This document shows positions 10,866-20,152 of a DNA stretch of 64,000 nucleotides, piece by piece. The DNA is taken from the NCBI RefSeq assembly GCF_000374925.1, contig NZ_KB895544.1, positions 1 to 64,000 of the forward strand, written 5' to 3'. The translations under genes were made by a program, and so were the position numbers. The DNA comes from Arthrobacter sp. 131MFCol6.1 (GTDB taxonomy: Bacteria > Actinomycetota > Actinomycetes > Actinomycetales > Micrococcaceae). Each line of letters opens with the position of its first letter. The stretch's first letter is position 1. The notes under the pieces were generated by a model. It was not told the DNA's origin. It did not search any database and saw only the letters and a program-made list of their open reading frames with translations.

Positions 10866-11222
10866 TTAGAGGCAGACGGCAATGACGTCCAGGCTCTTGC
10901 CGGCGTAGCCTTCGGCGTCCTGCAGCGTTTCGCAGATCACGGCGAAGGAGCGGTCCGCCCGGAGCGCGGCAGGCACCTGCCAGATAAAGGTGACGGGAGC
11001 CTCGCCGTCGTCCGTCACGGTATCCGCGACGTCGTGCAGCGAATCGTGCAGGGCATCCAGGTCCGTGCCATAGTCCTCGGGGACGTCAAGGAGTTCGCCG
11101 AACGTGTCCAGGACCGCCTGCTTGGTGTCTGCGGCGGGAACCACCAGGGCGCGCCGGCCGGCGTCGCCGATTTGCGCCGTGAGTTCGTCGATGGTCCAGG
11201 TCTCTGCCGAGTAAATCTTCAT
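10866..11222 (-). CDS. barstar-family protein
   Basis: A small acidic protein (118 residues) resembling barstar, the barnase inhibitor fold: MKIYSAETW at the start and the family signature around YGTDLDALHDSLHDV, near the middle. It begins 22 bp after the glgX stop on the same strand, so it is probably co-transcribed with glgX. The start ATG has AAGGA just upstream. No barnase-like RNase gene lies nearby, so its partner is unknown. Orphan barstar-like proteins are common in actinobacteria and may inhibit a nuclease encoded elsewhere or have another role. Confidence 0.8.
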   Translation of the reverse strand: MKIYSAETWTIDELTAQIGDAGRRALVVPAADTKQAVLDTFGELLDVPEDYGTDLDALHDSLHDVADTVTDDGEAPVTFIWQVPAALRADRSFAVICETLQDAEGYAGKSLDVIAVCL

Positions 11223-11244
11223 GGGGTCCTTAGTCTCGAATTAA

Positions 11245-13359
11245 TTAGGTGCGGTAGATATTGATCGTGTTGGCCTGGACGAGGTCGCGCTCACCGGAGG
11301 CGACGCGGGCGCCCTGACGCCGGTCATGGAGTTCGGACGTGGTCACCCGGAGTTCGAAGAGCCGGTGCCCGGTGCCGTCCTCGTTGCTCAGCCGCGGCAA
11401 GGTGACCTTGACGTCGTCGGCGCCGCCGTTGACCACCACGAGGCCGTCGACGTGACCGTCGTCGGACCCGAGCAGGAGCTGGATCACCCGGTGGCCGGGG
11501 TCATGCCACGTGTCTGCTGACATGGGCTTGCCGTCCACATCGAACCAGTGGAAGTAGGACTGGTTGTCACGCGCCGGGTAATCATGCGGCTGGCTGGCCA
11601 GAAACTCCTTGCGCAGCCGGATGACGCGCTTGGTGGTGCGCAGCATCGCATGGGATTCCGTGGTGCTGGTCCAGTCGATCCAGGCGAGCGCATTGTCCTG
11701 GCAGTAGGCGTTGTTGTTGCCCTGCTGGGTCCGGCAGATCTCGTCCCCGGCGGTGATCATGGGTACGCCCTGGGAAATCATCAGGCAGGCCATCAGGTTC
11801 CGCCTGCTTTGGGCGCGCCGGGCGAGGATGTCGCCGTCTTCGGTGGGGCCCTCGAAGCCGTGGTTGTAGCTGCGGTTGTCGCCGTGGCCGTCCCGGTTCT
11901 GCTCACCGTTGGCCTCGTTGTGCTTGCGGTCGTAGGCCGTCAGGTCGGCCAGGGTGAAGCCATCGTGTGCGGTGATCAGGTTCAGCGAGGCCAGCCGGGA
12001 CCGGCCCGAGGACTCGAACAGCCGGGCCGAACCGGAGAGGGCGTCCGCGAGGCGGGCCACCGGGCCGCCGCTGCCGCCGCCGTCGATCGCAGCGCGGTCG
12101 GCGAGCCAGAAGCTGCGGACGGCATCGCGGAAGTGATCGTTCCAGTCCACCCACCCGGCGGGAAACCGGCCGGTCTGCCAGCCGCCGTAGCCCACGTCCC
12201 AGGGTTCGGAAATCAGCTTGACGCCGGACAGGACCGGATCGGCTCCTACGGCGACGAGGAAGGGGTGCCGCGGATCGAATTCGTTGGCGCTGTTGCGGCA
12301 GAGCGTGACGGCAAGGTCGAAGCGGAACCCGTCGATGTGGAACTCGCTCACCCAGTAGCGCAGGGAATCCAGCACCAGCTGCACCACGCGCGGTTCGCCG
12401 AAGTTCAGGCTGTTGCCGCAGCCCGTGGTGTCCACGTACCTGCCGTGGCCGTCGTTGCGGTAGTACTGCATCTCGCCCAGGCCGCGGAAGCTCAGGGTGG
12501 GACCGTCCGTGCCGCCCTCGGCGGTGTGGTTGTAGACGACGTCGAGGATGACCTCGAGCCCGGCGGCATGCAGCAGCTTGACCATGCCCTTGAACTCGTC
12601 CTGGACCGCGTGGGCGCCGGCGGCCTGGGCGGCCTCGGTGGCGTAGCCGGGATGCGGGGCGAAGAACGCGGCCGTGTTGTAGCCCCAGTAATTCGTCAGC
12701 CCGAGCTGCTGCAGGTGCGGCTCGTCCACGTGGAAATGCACGGGCAGGAGCTGGACCGCCGTGACGCCCAGCGAGATCAGGTGCTCGATCATGGCCGGGT
12801 GGGCCATCCCGGCGTACGTCCCCTGCAGGTCCTCCGGAATATCCGGGTGCAGCTTCGTCTGGCCCCGCACATGGGCCTCGTAGACGATCGTGTTGCGCCA
12901 CGGGACCCGCGGGCTGCGGTCCAGGCCCCAGTCAAAATCGTTGCCGACCCGGACGCTGGTGATCAGACCCTCGCGTTCGTCGACGGCCCGGCCGTAGGGG
13001 TCCATCAGCAACGGCTGCTCGCCGACGGCATCGAAGTCCGTGCCGGGCATGGACAGCGGGAGGGCCTCATGTTCAGGGGATGCCCGGAAGCCGTAGCGCG
13101 AACCGGCGGGGATGCCCTCAACAATTCCGTGGTGGACGCCGTCCGTGAAGTTGGGCAGGGTCTTCACCTGCCAGGTTCCCCCGGGCGGCTGGTATGCGAT
13201 CTCCAGGGTGGTCACGCCGGGCGCGTAGACGGCCACGTTGGCGAACGCGCCCCGGGGATCGTCCACTGCCGGCGACCCGGTATGTGGAACGCTGATCCCC
13301 AGCGGAAACGCCCGCGAAGCGTCTACGGTGGAAGCGGTATCTATGTAAGACATAACCAT
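11245..13359 (-). CDS. glgX: glycogen debranching enzyme (isoamylase type)
   Basis: GH13 isoamylase/GlgX-type protein of 704 residues that hydrolyses alpha-1,6 branches, usually the short limit branches left by GlgP. N-terminal CBM48-like domain (FANVAVYAPGVTTLEIAYQPP), then the barrel with ILDVVYNHTAEG, DGFRFDLAV (nucleophile near 347) and LNLITAHDGFTLADLTAYD. Two ATG codons (13357-13359 and 13351-13353) could start it; the difference is two residues. It reads convergently toward glgP and is followed by the barstar gene. Confidence 0.93.
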   Translation of the reverse strand: MVMSYIDTASTVDASRAFPLGISVPHTGSPAVDDPRGAFANVAVYAPGVTTLEIAYQPPGGTWQVKTLPNFTDGVHHGIVEGIPAGSRYGFRASPEHEALPLSMPGTDFDAVGEQPLLMDPYGRAVDEREGLITSVRVGNDFDWGLDRSPRVPWRNTIVYEAHVRGQTKLHPDIPEDLQGTYAGMAHPAMIEHLISLGVTAVQLLPVHFHVDEPHLQQLGLTNYWGYNTAAFFAPHPGYATEAAQAAGAHAVQDEFKGMVKLLHAAGLEVILDVVYNHTAEGGTDGPTLSFRGLGEMQYYRNDGHGRYVDTTGCGNSLNFGEPRVVQLVLDSLRYWVSEFHIDGFRFDLAVTLCRNSANEFDPRHPFLVAVGADPVLSGVKLISEPWDVGYGGWQTGRFPAGWVDWNDHFRDAVRSFWLADRAAIDGGGSGGPVARLADALSGSARLFESSGRSRLASLNLITAHDGFTLADLTAYDRKHNEANGEQNRDGHGDNRSYNHGFEGPTEDGDILARRAQSRRNLMACLMISQGVPMITAGDEICRTQQGNNNAYCQDNALAWIDWTSTTESHAMLRTTKRVIRLRKEFLASQPHDYPARDNQSYFHWFDVDGKPMSADTWHDPGHRVIQLLLGSDDGHVDGLVVVNGGADDVKVTLPRLSNEDGTGHRLFELRVTTSELHDRRQGARVASGERDLVQANTINIYRT

Positions 13360-13474
13360 TGCTTAAAGCTTAGCCGGGCCAGACAAATGGCCCCCGTTTT
13401 CGTTTTCATGACGTTTTGCAGTGTACGGACCGCCGCACTGCATACTGTAATGGAGCGCCGAGTTGGAGGTAATT

Positions 13475-14278
13475 GTGCGCGTTGCACTAGCCCAAATCAT
13501 TACCGGCCGTGACTTGGCCGCAAACCTGGACCTCGTGGACGCCTACGCGCGCCAGGCCAAGGCCGGCGGCGCGGACCTGGTGGTGTTCCCGGAAGCCACC
13601 ATGCGGGCGTTCGGCAATTCGCTCCTGGATATCGCCGAGCCGCTGGACGGCCCGTGGGCATCCCGCGTCCGCGCCCTCGCCGCGGAGCTCGGCATCGTGA
13701 TCGTCGCCGGCATGTTCACTCCCGGCACCGCCGGCAACGGCGCCAAGGTGCGCAACACCCTGCTGGTCACCGGCCGCCGCCTCGAGGCCAGCTACGACAA
13801 GATCCACCTGTTCGATGCTTTCGGTTTCGCCGAGTCGGACACGGTTGACGCCGGCACCTCCCCCGTTACCTTCGAGCTCGACGGCGTGACGTTCGGCCTT
13901 GCCACGTGCTACGACGTCCGTTTCCCGGACCTGTTCACGGAAAACGCGGACCGCGGCGCCGACGTCAACATTGTGTGCGCCTCCTGGGGCTCGGGCCCCG
14001 GCAAGGCCGAGCAGTGGAAGCTCCTGGCCCGCGCCCGCGCCCTGGACTCCACCACCGTGGTCCTCGCCTGCGGCCAGGGCGACCCCGCCAGCGTGGGTCA
14101 CCCGGTCAAGGGGTCCGCCCCCACCGGCGTCGGGCACTCCGTGGTGGTCTCCCCCATGGGCGACGTCCTCGAAGAGCTCGACGGCGCCCCCGGCCTCCTC
14201 TTCGCCGACCTGGACACCGCCGCCGTCCAGGAAGCCCGCACGAAACTCCCGGTCCTGGCCAACCGCCACAGGTTCTAA
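13475..14278 (+). CDS. carbon-nitrogen hydrolase (nitrilase superfamily amidase)
   Basis: 267 residues, the usual size for a single-domain nitrilase-superfamily amidase. The catalytic triad is visible: Glu40 (VVFPEAT), Lys109 (SYDKIHLFDAF) and Cys145 (LATCYDVRFPD). This pattern is closest to omega-amidase / deaminated glutathione amidase-like proteins; the exact substrate cannot be read from the sequence. The GTG at 13475 was chosen because GGAGG (13465-13469) precedes it by 5 bp; an upstream TTG in the same frame overlaps that ribosome site. Divergent from glgX. Confidence 0.88.
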   Translation: MRVALAQIITGRDLAANLDLVDAYARQAKAGGADLVVFPEATMRAFGNSLLDIAEPLDGPWASRVRALAAELGIVIVAGMFTPGTAGNGAKVRNTLLVTGRRLEASYDKIHLFDAFGFAESDTVDAGTSPVTFELDGVTFGLATCYDVRFPDLFTENADRGADVNIVCASWGSGPGKAEQWKLLARARALDSTTVVLACGQGDPASVGHPVKGSAPTGVGHSVVVSPMGDVLEELDGAPGLLFADLDTAAVQEARTKLPVLANRHRF

Positions 14279-14512
14279 GGCCTCGGCTACGGTTCGGCCT
14301 GGTCAGGTTTGCCTTGGTTAAGTCCCGCGGCCACCGGCGCCCTTTCCATGATCACCTCCGCGGGCACCGGCGCCCTGCCGTCGCTTAGACACCTCCCGCC
14401 GCCTACTTCGGCCGCTGAGCGGCCTCATCCGGCTCTGGTCGGCGATGCGCTCCTTTGCAGGACCCCGGCGCCCGCTATCTGTCGAGGTACTGCCGCCGGA
14501 CTACTTCAGCAA
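14279..14512. other. intergenic, no recognised element
   Basis: This is the left part of a 415-bp convergent gap between the amidase gene and rlmB. It contains short repeated CACCGGCGCCCT words near 14331 and 14363 but no convincing gene, promoter or terminator. The right part holds a long palindrome and a terminator, listed separately. Confidence 0.5.
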
Positions 14513-14581
14513 CAGCAACGCGGGGTCACTTCGCGCCCATTGTGGGGCCTCGGATGGGCGCGATCTGACCCCGCGTTGCTG
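14513..14581. repeat. dispersed palindromic repeat, copy 1
   Basis: A 69-bp nearly perfect palindrome. The outer arms CAGCAACGCGGGGTCA (14513-14528) and their complement (14566-14581) pair over 16 bp; the inner arms CGCGCCCAT (14532-14540) and ATGGGCGCG (14554-14562) pair over 9 bp, with a 3x3 mismatch between them and a 13-nt centre. Related palindromes occur at 24641-24703 and 58384-58446. It sits between two convergent genes. A REP- or MITE-like origin is inferred. Confidence 0.85.
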
Positions 14582-14601
14582 TGGTCGTTCTCGCCTTAAA
14601 C

Positions 14602-14637
14602 GAAAACGCTCCCCCACTAGAACTGAGAGAGCGTTTC
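14602..14637 (-). terminator. putative terminator of rlmB
   Basis: Inverted arms AAAACGCTC (14603-14611) and GAGCGTTT (14629-14636) flank a 17-nt loop, with a short T-run on the minus strand after the stem. It lies about 60 bp past the rlmB stop. The long loop makes it a weaker call. Confidence 0.5.
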
Positions 14638-14693
14638 GCCGTTTACTACCAAAGGTGAGCGAGACTCACCGCCGGAACCCGGCCCCGAGGGTT

Positions 14694-15695
14694 CTACTTA
14701 GCTGCGCGCTGGCGGGAGATTTCGTAGAGGGAGATGCCGACGGCCATGGAGGCGTTGAGGGATTCCATGGCGGAGTCGATCGGGATGGAGACGATCTGGT
14801 CGCAGTTTTCGCGGACCAGGCGGCTCAGGCCCTTGCCCTCGGAACCGACGACGATGCACACCGGTTCGGTGGCCAGGGTCAGCTCGGGCAGCGAGACGTC
14901 GCCGTCGCCGTCGAGCCCCAGGACGTAGATGCCCATGTTCTTGAACGCCTTGAGCGTGTTGTTCAAGTTGGCCGCGCGCGCGACGGGGACGCGGACGGCT
15001 GCACCGGCGCTGGTCTTCCAGGCCGAGGCGGTGACGCCCACGGAGCGGCGCTCCGGGACGACGACGCCGTGGCCGCTGAATGCCGAGACGGAGCGGATGA
15101 TCGCGCCGAGGTTGCGGGGATCGGTAATGCCGTCGAGTGCGACGAAGAGCGGGGCGTTGGCTACGTGGCCCTTCTTCCAAGCCTCGAGGGTTTCTTCGGC
15201 GAGCTCGTAGGCGTCCTGGTATTCGTACGGCGGGATCTGCAGCACAAGGCCCTGGTGGATGGCGTCGTCGGTCATCCGGTCGAGCTCGGGCTTGCCGGTT
15301 TCCATCAGCGGGATGCCGCGTTCGGCGGCCAGCTTCAGGGATTCCTTGACACGGTCGTCCATTTCGATGCGGACGGCGACGTGCAGGGCCTTGGCCGGGA
15401 TGCCGGCGCGCAGGGCTTCGACCACCGAGTTGCGTCCGGTGACGACCTCTTCGGTGGCGCGGCCCTTGGGACCGGAGCGGCCCGTGCGGGCGGCGGCGCT
15501 GGTGGTGCGGCTTCCGCTGGCGCGCTTGGCCTCGGAGCGTTCCGAGAGCTGCTTGTTCTTGAACGCCTTGTGGTAGGGGCGGTCCTCCGCCTTCGGCGTG
15601 GGGCCCTTGCCCTCCAGAGCCTTGCGGCCGTGACCGCCGGTTCCGACGGTGGGGCCCTTCTTCAATTTGACCGACCGGCGACCGTTGTTGGCCAT
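14694..15695 (-). CDS. rlmB: 23S rRNA (guanosine-2'-O)-methyltransferase RlmB (TrmH family)
   Basis: SPOUT-class methyltransferase (333 residues from the ATG at 15695) that 2'-O-methylates G2251 of 23S rRNA in the family model. The first 75 or so residues are a basic, low-complexity extension (ANNGRRSVKLKKGP...). Then come the substrate-binding domain (GRNSVVEALRAGIPAKALHVA) and the knotted SAM domain with NLGAIIRSVSAFSGHGVVVP, IVVGSEGKGLSRLVRENCD and ESLNASMAVGISLYE. A GTG three codons upstream is possible, but GGGGTGGA suits the ATG. Last gene of the conserved carD-ispD-ispF-cysS-rlmB block. Confidence 0.93.
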   Translation of the reverse strand: MANNGRRSVKLKKGPTVGTGGHGRKALEGKGPTPKAEDRPYHKAFKNKQLSERSEAKRASGSRTTSAAARTGRSGPKGRATEEVVTGRNSVVEALRAGIPAKALHVAVRIEMDDRVKESLKLAAERGIPLMETGKPELDRMTDDAIHQGLVLQIPPYEYQDAYELAEETLEAWKKGHVANAPLFVALDGITDPRNLGAIIRSVSAFSGHGVVVPERRSVGVTASAWKTSAGAAVRVPVARAANLNNTLKAFKNMGIYVLGLDGDGDVSLPELTLATEPVCIVVGSEGKGLSRLVRENCDQIVSIPIDSAMESLNASMAVGISLYEISRQRAAK

Positions 15696-15818
15696 GATTT
15701 CCACCCCTGCTTGTTACGTACTTCGTTGATAAGTCTGACCTCCAGTCTACTGACTCGAGTAAAATCCACGATTTCGGGGTGGCCCGGGAGGGACGTCAGA
15801 CGGCGTGGGAGGCTCCGT

Positions 15819-17276
15819 TCAGCCGCGCTTGAGGCTCCAGCTCGCCCCATCCGGGCCGTCCTCGACGACGACGCCGGCCGCGGCGAGGGTGTCTCGGATG
15901 GCATCGGACGCCGCCCAGTCCTTGGCGGCCCGGGCGTGGGCCCGCGCCTCCAGCTGAGCCTCGACCAGGACGCCAAGGGCGGTGTTGGCTTGTTCGTCGG
16001 CCGCCGGCGTTGCGGTGGCGTTGAGGCCGAGGACATCCAGCATGGCGGTGACGCTGGCCAGCGCCTGACCCGCGGCGTCGAGGTCGCCGTCGGTGAGCGC
16101 CGTGTTGCCGGCACGTACGGTTTCGTGGAGCACTGCCAGTGCCTGCGGGACGTTAAGGTCATCGTCCATGGCCACCCCAAAAGCCTCCGGGACAGAACCA
16201 GCGGATGCATCCGGCCCCGGGTCAGGGAGGACCCGGCTTGCGCGGCTGAGGAAGCCGTCGATCCGCTCGACGGCGGCGGCTGCTTCCTGCAGCGACGTCG
16301 GCTGGTAGTCCAGGACCGAGCGGTACTGCGCCTGTCCGAGGTAGTACCGGACAACGCGCGGCGGGGCGATCTCGAGCATTTCCGTCGGGCTGACGGTGTT
16401 GCCGATGGACTTGGACATCTTCTCGCCGGCGTAGGTGACCATCCCGTTGTGCATCCAGAAGTTGGCGAAGCCGTGGCCTGCCGCCTGGGACTGCGCCATT
16501 TCGTTTTCGTGGTGCGGGAAGCGCAGGTCCAGGCCGCCGCCGTGGATGTCGAACTCGGTGCCGAGGTATTTGGTGACCATCGCGGAGCATTCGAGGTGCC
16601 AGCCCGGGCGTCCGGCGCCCCACGGCGAAGACCAGCTCGCCGTCGTCGGCTCCCCGTCCTTGTATCCCTTCCACAGCGCGAAGTCGCGGGGGTCCCGCTT
16701 CCTGTTGCTGAACTGAGGTTCGACGTCCGCGGCACCCTGCATGTCGTCGAGTCGTTGGCGCGTCAGCGAGCCGTACTTGGACCACGAACGCACGTCGAAG
16801 TAGACGTCGCCCGAGTCGTCGAGGGCCGGGTAGGCGTGGCCGCGGTCGATCAGCTGCTGGATGAGGGCGTGCATTTCCGGGATGTGGCCGGTGGCGCGGG
16901 GCTCATAGGTGGGGCGGGAGACGCCCAGGGTGTCGTAGGCCTTCAGGAATTCCTGCTCGTAGCGGTAGGCCAGCGCCCACCATTCCTCGTTGCGGAGAGC
17001 CCCGGGCTCGTCTTCGAAGTCGGGGCCGAAGGACGCGGCGGACTTGGCCAGGATCTTGTCATCAATGTCCGTGACGTTGCGGACGGCCGTCACCCGGAAG
17101 CCGCGGTACTGCAACCAGCGAGTCAGCTGGTCGAATGCGATGGCCGAGCGGATGTGGCCGACGTGCGGCATGCCCTGCACGGTGGCTCCGCAGTAGTACA
17201 GGCTCACCTTGCCGGGTACCAGGGGGACGAAATCGCGGACTTCGGCGGATGCAGTGTCGTAAAAGCGCAGGGTCAC
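15819..17276 (-). CDS. cysS: cysteine--tRNA ligase
   Basis: Class I aminoacyl-tRNA synthetase of 485 residues charging tRNA-Cys. Visible motifs are the HIGH-type [11 protein letters not shown], zinc ligands Cys (YYCGATVQG), the HLECSAMV Cys and the HHENE His/Glu, and KMSKS in [10 protein letters not shown]. The DALR-like C-terminal helical domain is present. GTG start (GTG ACC CTG). It lies between the small lipoprotein gene upstream and rlmB downstream on the same strand, as in other actinobacteria. Confidence 0.96.
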   Translation of the reverse strand: MTLRFYDTASAEVRDFVPLVPGKVSLYYCGATVQGMPHVGHIRSAIAFDQLTRWLQYRGFRVTAVRNVTDIDDKILAKSAASFGPDFEDEPGALRNEEWWALAYRYEQEFLKAYDTLGVSRPTYEPRATGHIPEMHALIQQLIDRGHAYPALDDSGDVYFDVRSWSKYGSLTRQRLDDMQGAADVEPQFSNRKRDPRDFALWKGYKDGEPTTASWSSPWGAGRPGWHLECSAMVTKYLGTEFDIHGGGLDLRFPHHENEMAQSQAAGHGFANFWMHNGMVTYAGEKMSKSIGNTVSPTEMLEIAPPRVVRYYLGQAQYRSVLDYQPTSLQEAAAAVERIDGFLSRASRVLPDPGPDASAGSVPEAFGVAMDDDLNVPQALAVLHETVRAGNTALTDGDLDAAGQALASVTAMLDVLGLNATATPAADEQANTALGVLVEAQLEARAHARAAKDWAASDAIRDTLAAAGVVVEDGPDGASWSLKRG

Positions 17277-17373
17277 CGCTCCAGATTAGCTGATGGCGCT
17301 CCGCGGCCTGACCCGAGGCGTTGCCGGCAGGCCAGCCGCCGGGGACCACCGGCCCGGCGACGTACTTGGCGAC

Positions 17374-17733
17374 CTACTTGCAGTATTGCCCGATCTTGTT
17401 GATCTGCTCGGTGAGCTGGGCTGTCTGTTCGTCCGTCTTGGTTCCCGTGGGGCTCGCCGCAACCTGCTTCATGATCTCGGCCATCTGCTGGATCGGGGCG
17501 CCCACCTCCGGCGCCACCTTGTCCGCGACCTCCTGGTAGTGCTGGCCAATCTGCCCTGCCTGCTCCTTCGCGCTCCCGGAGGGCACAAAGGTGTCGGTGT
17601 TGAGGAACTTACAGCTTTCCTCGACACTGAGCCTCGGAGTGGGGCTAGGCGTCTGGGGCGTCGTCGTGGAGGCGGCACAGCCGCTCAGCATGGTCCCTGC
17701 CACGAGTACGACGGCGGTCAGCAGCTTCTTCAC
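17374..17733 (-). CDS. small secreted lipoprotein of unknown function
   Basis: 119 residues. It begins with a lipoprotein signal peptide (KKLLTAVVLVAGTMLSGC, lipobox LSGC), so the mature protein is probably anchored to the outer face of the membrane. The mature part is Thr/Pro-rich at first, then helical with Gln-rich stretches, and has two further Cys (SCKFL and the C-terminal YCK) that could form a disulfide. It is inserted between ispF and cysS, which are adjacent in mycobacteria. No family was recognised. Confidence 0.8.
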   Translation of the reverse strand: MKKLLTAVVLVAGTMLSGCAASTTTPQTPSPTPRLSVEESCKFLNTDTFVPSGSAKEQAGQIGQHYQEVADKVAPEVGAPIQQMAEIMKQVAASPTGTKTDEQTAQLTEQINKIGQYCK

Positions 17734-17812
17734 GGGAGGTCTCCTGGCGGTTCGGAACGGGTGTCTCGGTTTGGCCTTCCCCTCAAGCGTAGGGGAACGC
17801 GGCCTGCGGTGC

Positions 17813-18331
17813 TTAGCCTGCCGGGTAGACGAGCGCTGTTGCCACGGCCGAGATCCCCTCGCCGCGGCCGGTGAACCCGAGCCCGTCGCTCGTGGTGGCC
17901 GTGACGCTCACCGGCGCCGCGGCAGCGGCGCTGAGGACCTGCTGGGATTCCTCCCGCCGCGGGCCGAACTTTGGCCGGTTGGCCACGAACTGGACGGCGA
18001 TATTGCCGATTTCGAATCCGTGGGCGCGAACTATCCGGGCGGCCTCGGCCAGCAGGGTCACGCCGGACGCCCCGGCATATTCGGGCCGGTCCGTACCGAA
18101 GTGTGTGCCCAGATCCCCGATCCCGCAGGCCGAGAAGAGCGCGTCGGCGGCGGCGTGCGCCACGGGGTCGCCGTCTGAATGGCCGGACAGCCCCCGTTCC
18201 CCCTCCCAAAAGAGGCCGCCGAGCCATAGCGGCTGCGGCTCGTCCTCGGCGGCGAAGGCATGGACATCGATTCCGATCCCGGTCCTGGGAATGACCGGGG
18301 GAAAGACTGGCGGGTTGGTGGACATGCTCAT
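17813..18331 (-). CDS. ispF: 2-C-methyl-D-erythritol 2,4-cyclodiphosphate synthase
   Basis: MEP (non-mevalonate) isoprenoid pathway enzyme of 172 residues, a trimer in the family. Metal- and substrate-binding motifs are GIGIDVHAF (Asp/His), [18 protein letters not shown] and [11 protein letters not shown]. The start codon overlaps the ispD stop (ATGA), so the two are translationally coupled. The extra N-terminal residues before TGIGIDVH are poorly conserved, and an internal Met at position 3 is an alternative start. Confidence 0.95.
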   Translation of the reverse strand: MSMSTNPPVFPPVIPRTGIGIDVHAFAAEDEPQPLWLGGLFWEGERGLSGHSDGDPVAHAAADALFSACGIGDLGTHFGTDRPEYAGASGVTLLAEAARIVRAHGFEIGNIAVQFVANRPKFGPRREESQQVLSAAAAAPVSVTATTSDGLGFTGRGEGISAVATALVYPAG

Positions 18332-19158
18332 CCCTCCACCCAGCGTGCGCCCAGGGGGCCTTCGAGGAGGCCTTCGGCCAGGATCAGGTCCAGGGGCGTG
18401 GTGATCTTCAGGGACTGGCTGGCGCCGCGCACCGCGTGGACGGGGACACCGATGAGCTCCACGAGCATCGCGTCATCCGTGACGAGGGCGGCCTGGCCGG
18501 CGTCGAACCCGGCGGCAGCCTCGTGGGCGCGTTTGAGGGTGCTCAAGGCGAATCCCTGCGGTGTCTGCACGGCGCGGAGCGAATCCCGGGGCGCCGTCCC
18601 GGTGACCAGTTCGGGGGCCACCGCGGCGCCGTCGCCGGTGGTCGGTTCGACGGTCTTGACGGTGTCGACGACCGGTATCACCGGAATGACGGCCGAGGCG
18701 CCGGCGCCGAGCGCCGCTGCCACGCGGTGGAAGACGGCCTCAGGCGTCAGTGCCCGGGCGGCGTCGTGGACCAGCACCGATTCGGTATCGGGCAGGAGGG
18801 CGGCCATCGCGGCGCGGACTGAAGCGGCGCGGTCCGCACCGCCGTCGACGACCGTCACAACGGGAATCAGGCCGCCGTGGCCCGACCCCGCGCCGGCGTG
18901 CCCGGCCGCAAGCTCCTGCGTGAAGGCCTCGCACAGCGCCCGCAACTCGGCGTCTCCCGGAGGGAGCGCAATGCAGATTTGCCGTGCGATCCCGGCTGCC
19001 GCCACGCCGCGAAGGGCGTGGGTGAGGATGCTGTCCCCGCCGAGAGGAACTTTTGCTTTCGGCATGCCGTAGCCCAGGCGCTGGCCGGAGCCGGCTGCCA
19101 CAACAATGACCGCTGTGGCGGGACCGGCCGGTGCCGTATTCGTCGGTGCAGTATCCAT
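18328..19158 (-). CDS. ispD: 2-C-methyl-D-erythritol 4-phosphate cytidylyltransferase
   Basis: Cytidylyltransferase of the MEP pathway, 276 residues from the ATG at 19158 (a GTG two codons upstream is possible). The nucleotide-binding signature [27 protein letters not shown] loop is near the N terminus; [16 protein letters not shown] and VDTVKTVEP are also diagnostic. The 4-bp overlap with ispF and the position downstream of carD match the actinobacterial arrangement. Together ispD and ispF make the cyclic diphosphate intermediate for all isoprenoids. Confidence 0.94.
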   Translation of the reverse strand: MDTAPTNTAPAGPATAVIVVAAGSGQRLGYGMPKAKVPLGGDSILTHALRGVAAAGIARQICIALPPGDAELRALCEAFTQELAAGHAGAGSGHGGLIPVVTVVDGGADRAASVRAAMAALLPDTESVLVHDAARALTPEAVFHRVAAALGAGASAVIPVIPVVDTVKTVEPTTGDGAAVAPELVTGTAPRDSLRAVQTPQGFALSTLKRAHEAAAGFDAGQAALVTDDAMLVELIGVPVHAVRGASQSLKITTPLDLILAEGLLEGPLGARWVEG

Positions 19159-19281
19159 GGGCACAAGACTACGTCCCCGCGCCTCGGACCATCCCGTTGC
19201 GCTATCAGTTGCGGCTGTCCTGGAGCGCTCAGGGGGACCCCAAGTGACAGGGCAACCGAGGGGCGGCGGCTGAAAATGGGC

Positions 19282-19314
19282 AAAAAGAAGCCCCGGCGGC
19301 TGACGCCACCGGGG
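19282..19314 (-). terminator. terminator between carD and ispD
   Basis: A stem formed by CCCCGGCGGC (19291-19300) and GCCACCGGGG (19305-19314) is followed on the minus strand by CTTCTTTTTG. A second GC hairpin lies at 19332-19353. It probably separates most carD transcripts from ispD-ispF. Confidence 0.75.
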
Positions 19315-19358
19315 TTCGATTCTTATCTGCGCCGGCCCTGCTGGGGGCCGGCCCTGTG

Positions 19359-19841
19359 CTAGGAAGCCAAGACCTCGTCGAGAACGCTTGCAGCCTTCTC
19401 TTCATCAGTCTTTTCAGCCAGTGCCAGTTCCGAAATCAGGATCTGACGGGCCTTGGCCAGCATGCGCTTCTCTCCCGCGGAGAGACCCCGGTCGTGATCA
19501 CGGCGCCAGAGGTCGCGGACGACCTCGGCTACCTTGATGACGTCACCGGAAGCAAGCTTTTCCAGGTTTGCCTTGTAACGACGCGACCAGTTGGTGGGTT
19601 CTTCAGTGAACTCGGCCCGCAGCACGTCGAACACGTGCTCCAAGCCTTCCTTGCCCACTACGTCCCGAACCCCTACCAGGTCAACGTTTTCTGCTGGAAC
19701 TTCAATGGTCAGATCACCCTGAGCCACCTTGAGCTTGAGATACATCTTCTCTTCGCCCTTGACGGTGCGCATCTTGATTTCTTCAATTTTGGCTGCACCG
19801 TGGTGAGGGTAAACTACTGTCTCGCCGACCTCAAAAACCAT
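19359..19841 (-). CDS. carD: CarD-family transcriptional regulator
   Basis: 160 residues from the ATG at 19841, matching CarD length; the open frame extends 17 codons further but lacks conservation. An N-terminal RNA-polymerase-binding Tudor-like domain ([22 protein letters not shown]) is followed by a helical DNA-binding domain ([32 protein letters not shown]). CarD binds the RNAP beta subunit and stabilises open complexes, notably at rRNA promoters. It is upstream of ispD-ispF in the typical actinobacterial order. AGGGGA lies about 10 bp before the ATG. Confidence 0.95.
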   Translation of the reverse strand: MVFEVGETVVYPHHGAAKIEEIKMRTVKGEEKMYLKLKVAQGDLTIEVPAENVDLVGVRDVVGKEGLEHVFDVLRAEFTEEPTNWSRRYKANLEKLASGDVIKVAEVVRDLWRRDHDRGLSAGEKRMLAKARQILISELALAEKTDEEKAASVLDEVLAS

Positions 19842-20152
19842 GTGGACATTCCCCTTTCCCGCAGACCAGTTTATCACGATTAAGGCATACAACTGGCATC
19901 AAAACGTGCCCGGAACCGCATGAATCCGGGGAAAATGGCCTCAATCCACCCCCTCAAACCCCTTGACGAATGCGGATAATAGTGCCTGCGGCCCTAACTG
20001 CCAAGAGGTTTCCGGCCCCCGCCAAGCCGGGTCTCGTCGCCGGAGGGGCAGGCTTGGCGGCACTTGTGTGTAGTCGCCGAATCCTTGTTTGCGGCCGATT
20101 GCGGCTAGGCTATGGCTGAATAATGTTCCAAGACTCTCAAGGAGTGCGTGAC
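19842..20152. other. divergent intergenic region carD / lipoprotein gene
   Basis: 311 bp holding the upstream regions of two outward-facing genes. For the rightward gene a weak candidate promoter is TTGTTT (20085-20090) and TAGGCT (20106-20111), though the 15-bp spacer is short. No clear promoter was identified for carD. No further gene is seen. Confidence 0.4.

Noticed and set aside
11548..13512. 654-codon plus-strand frame opposite glgX
   Set aside because: Antisense shadow of a well-supported GH13 gene.
14445..17402. 985-codon plus-strand frame opposite rlmB and cysS
   Set aside because: Antisense to two essential genes with full motif sets; no homology seen.
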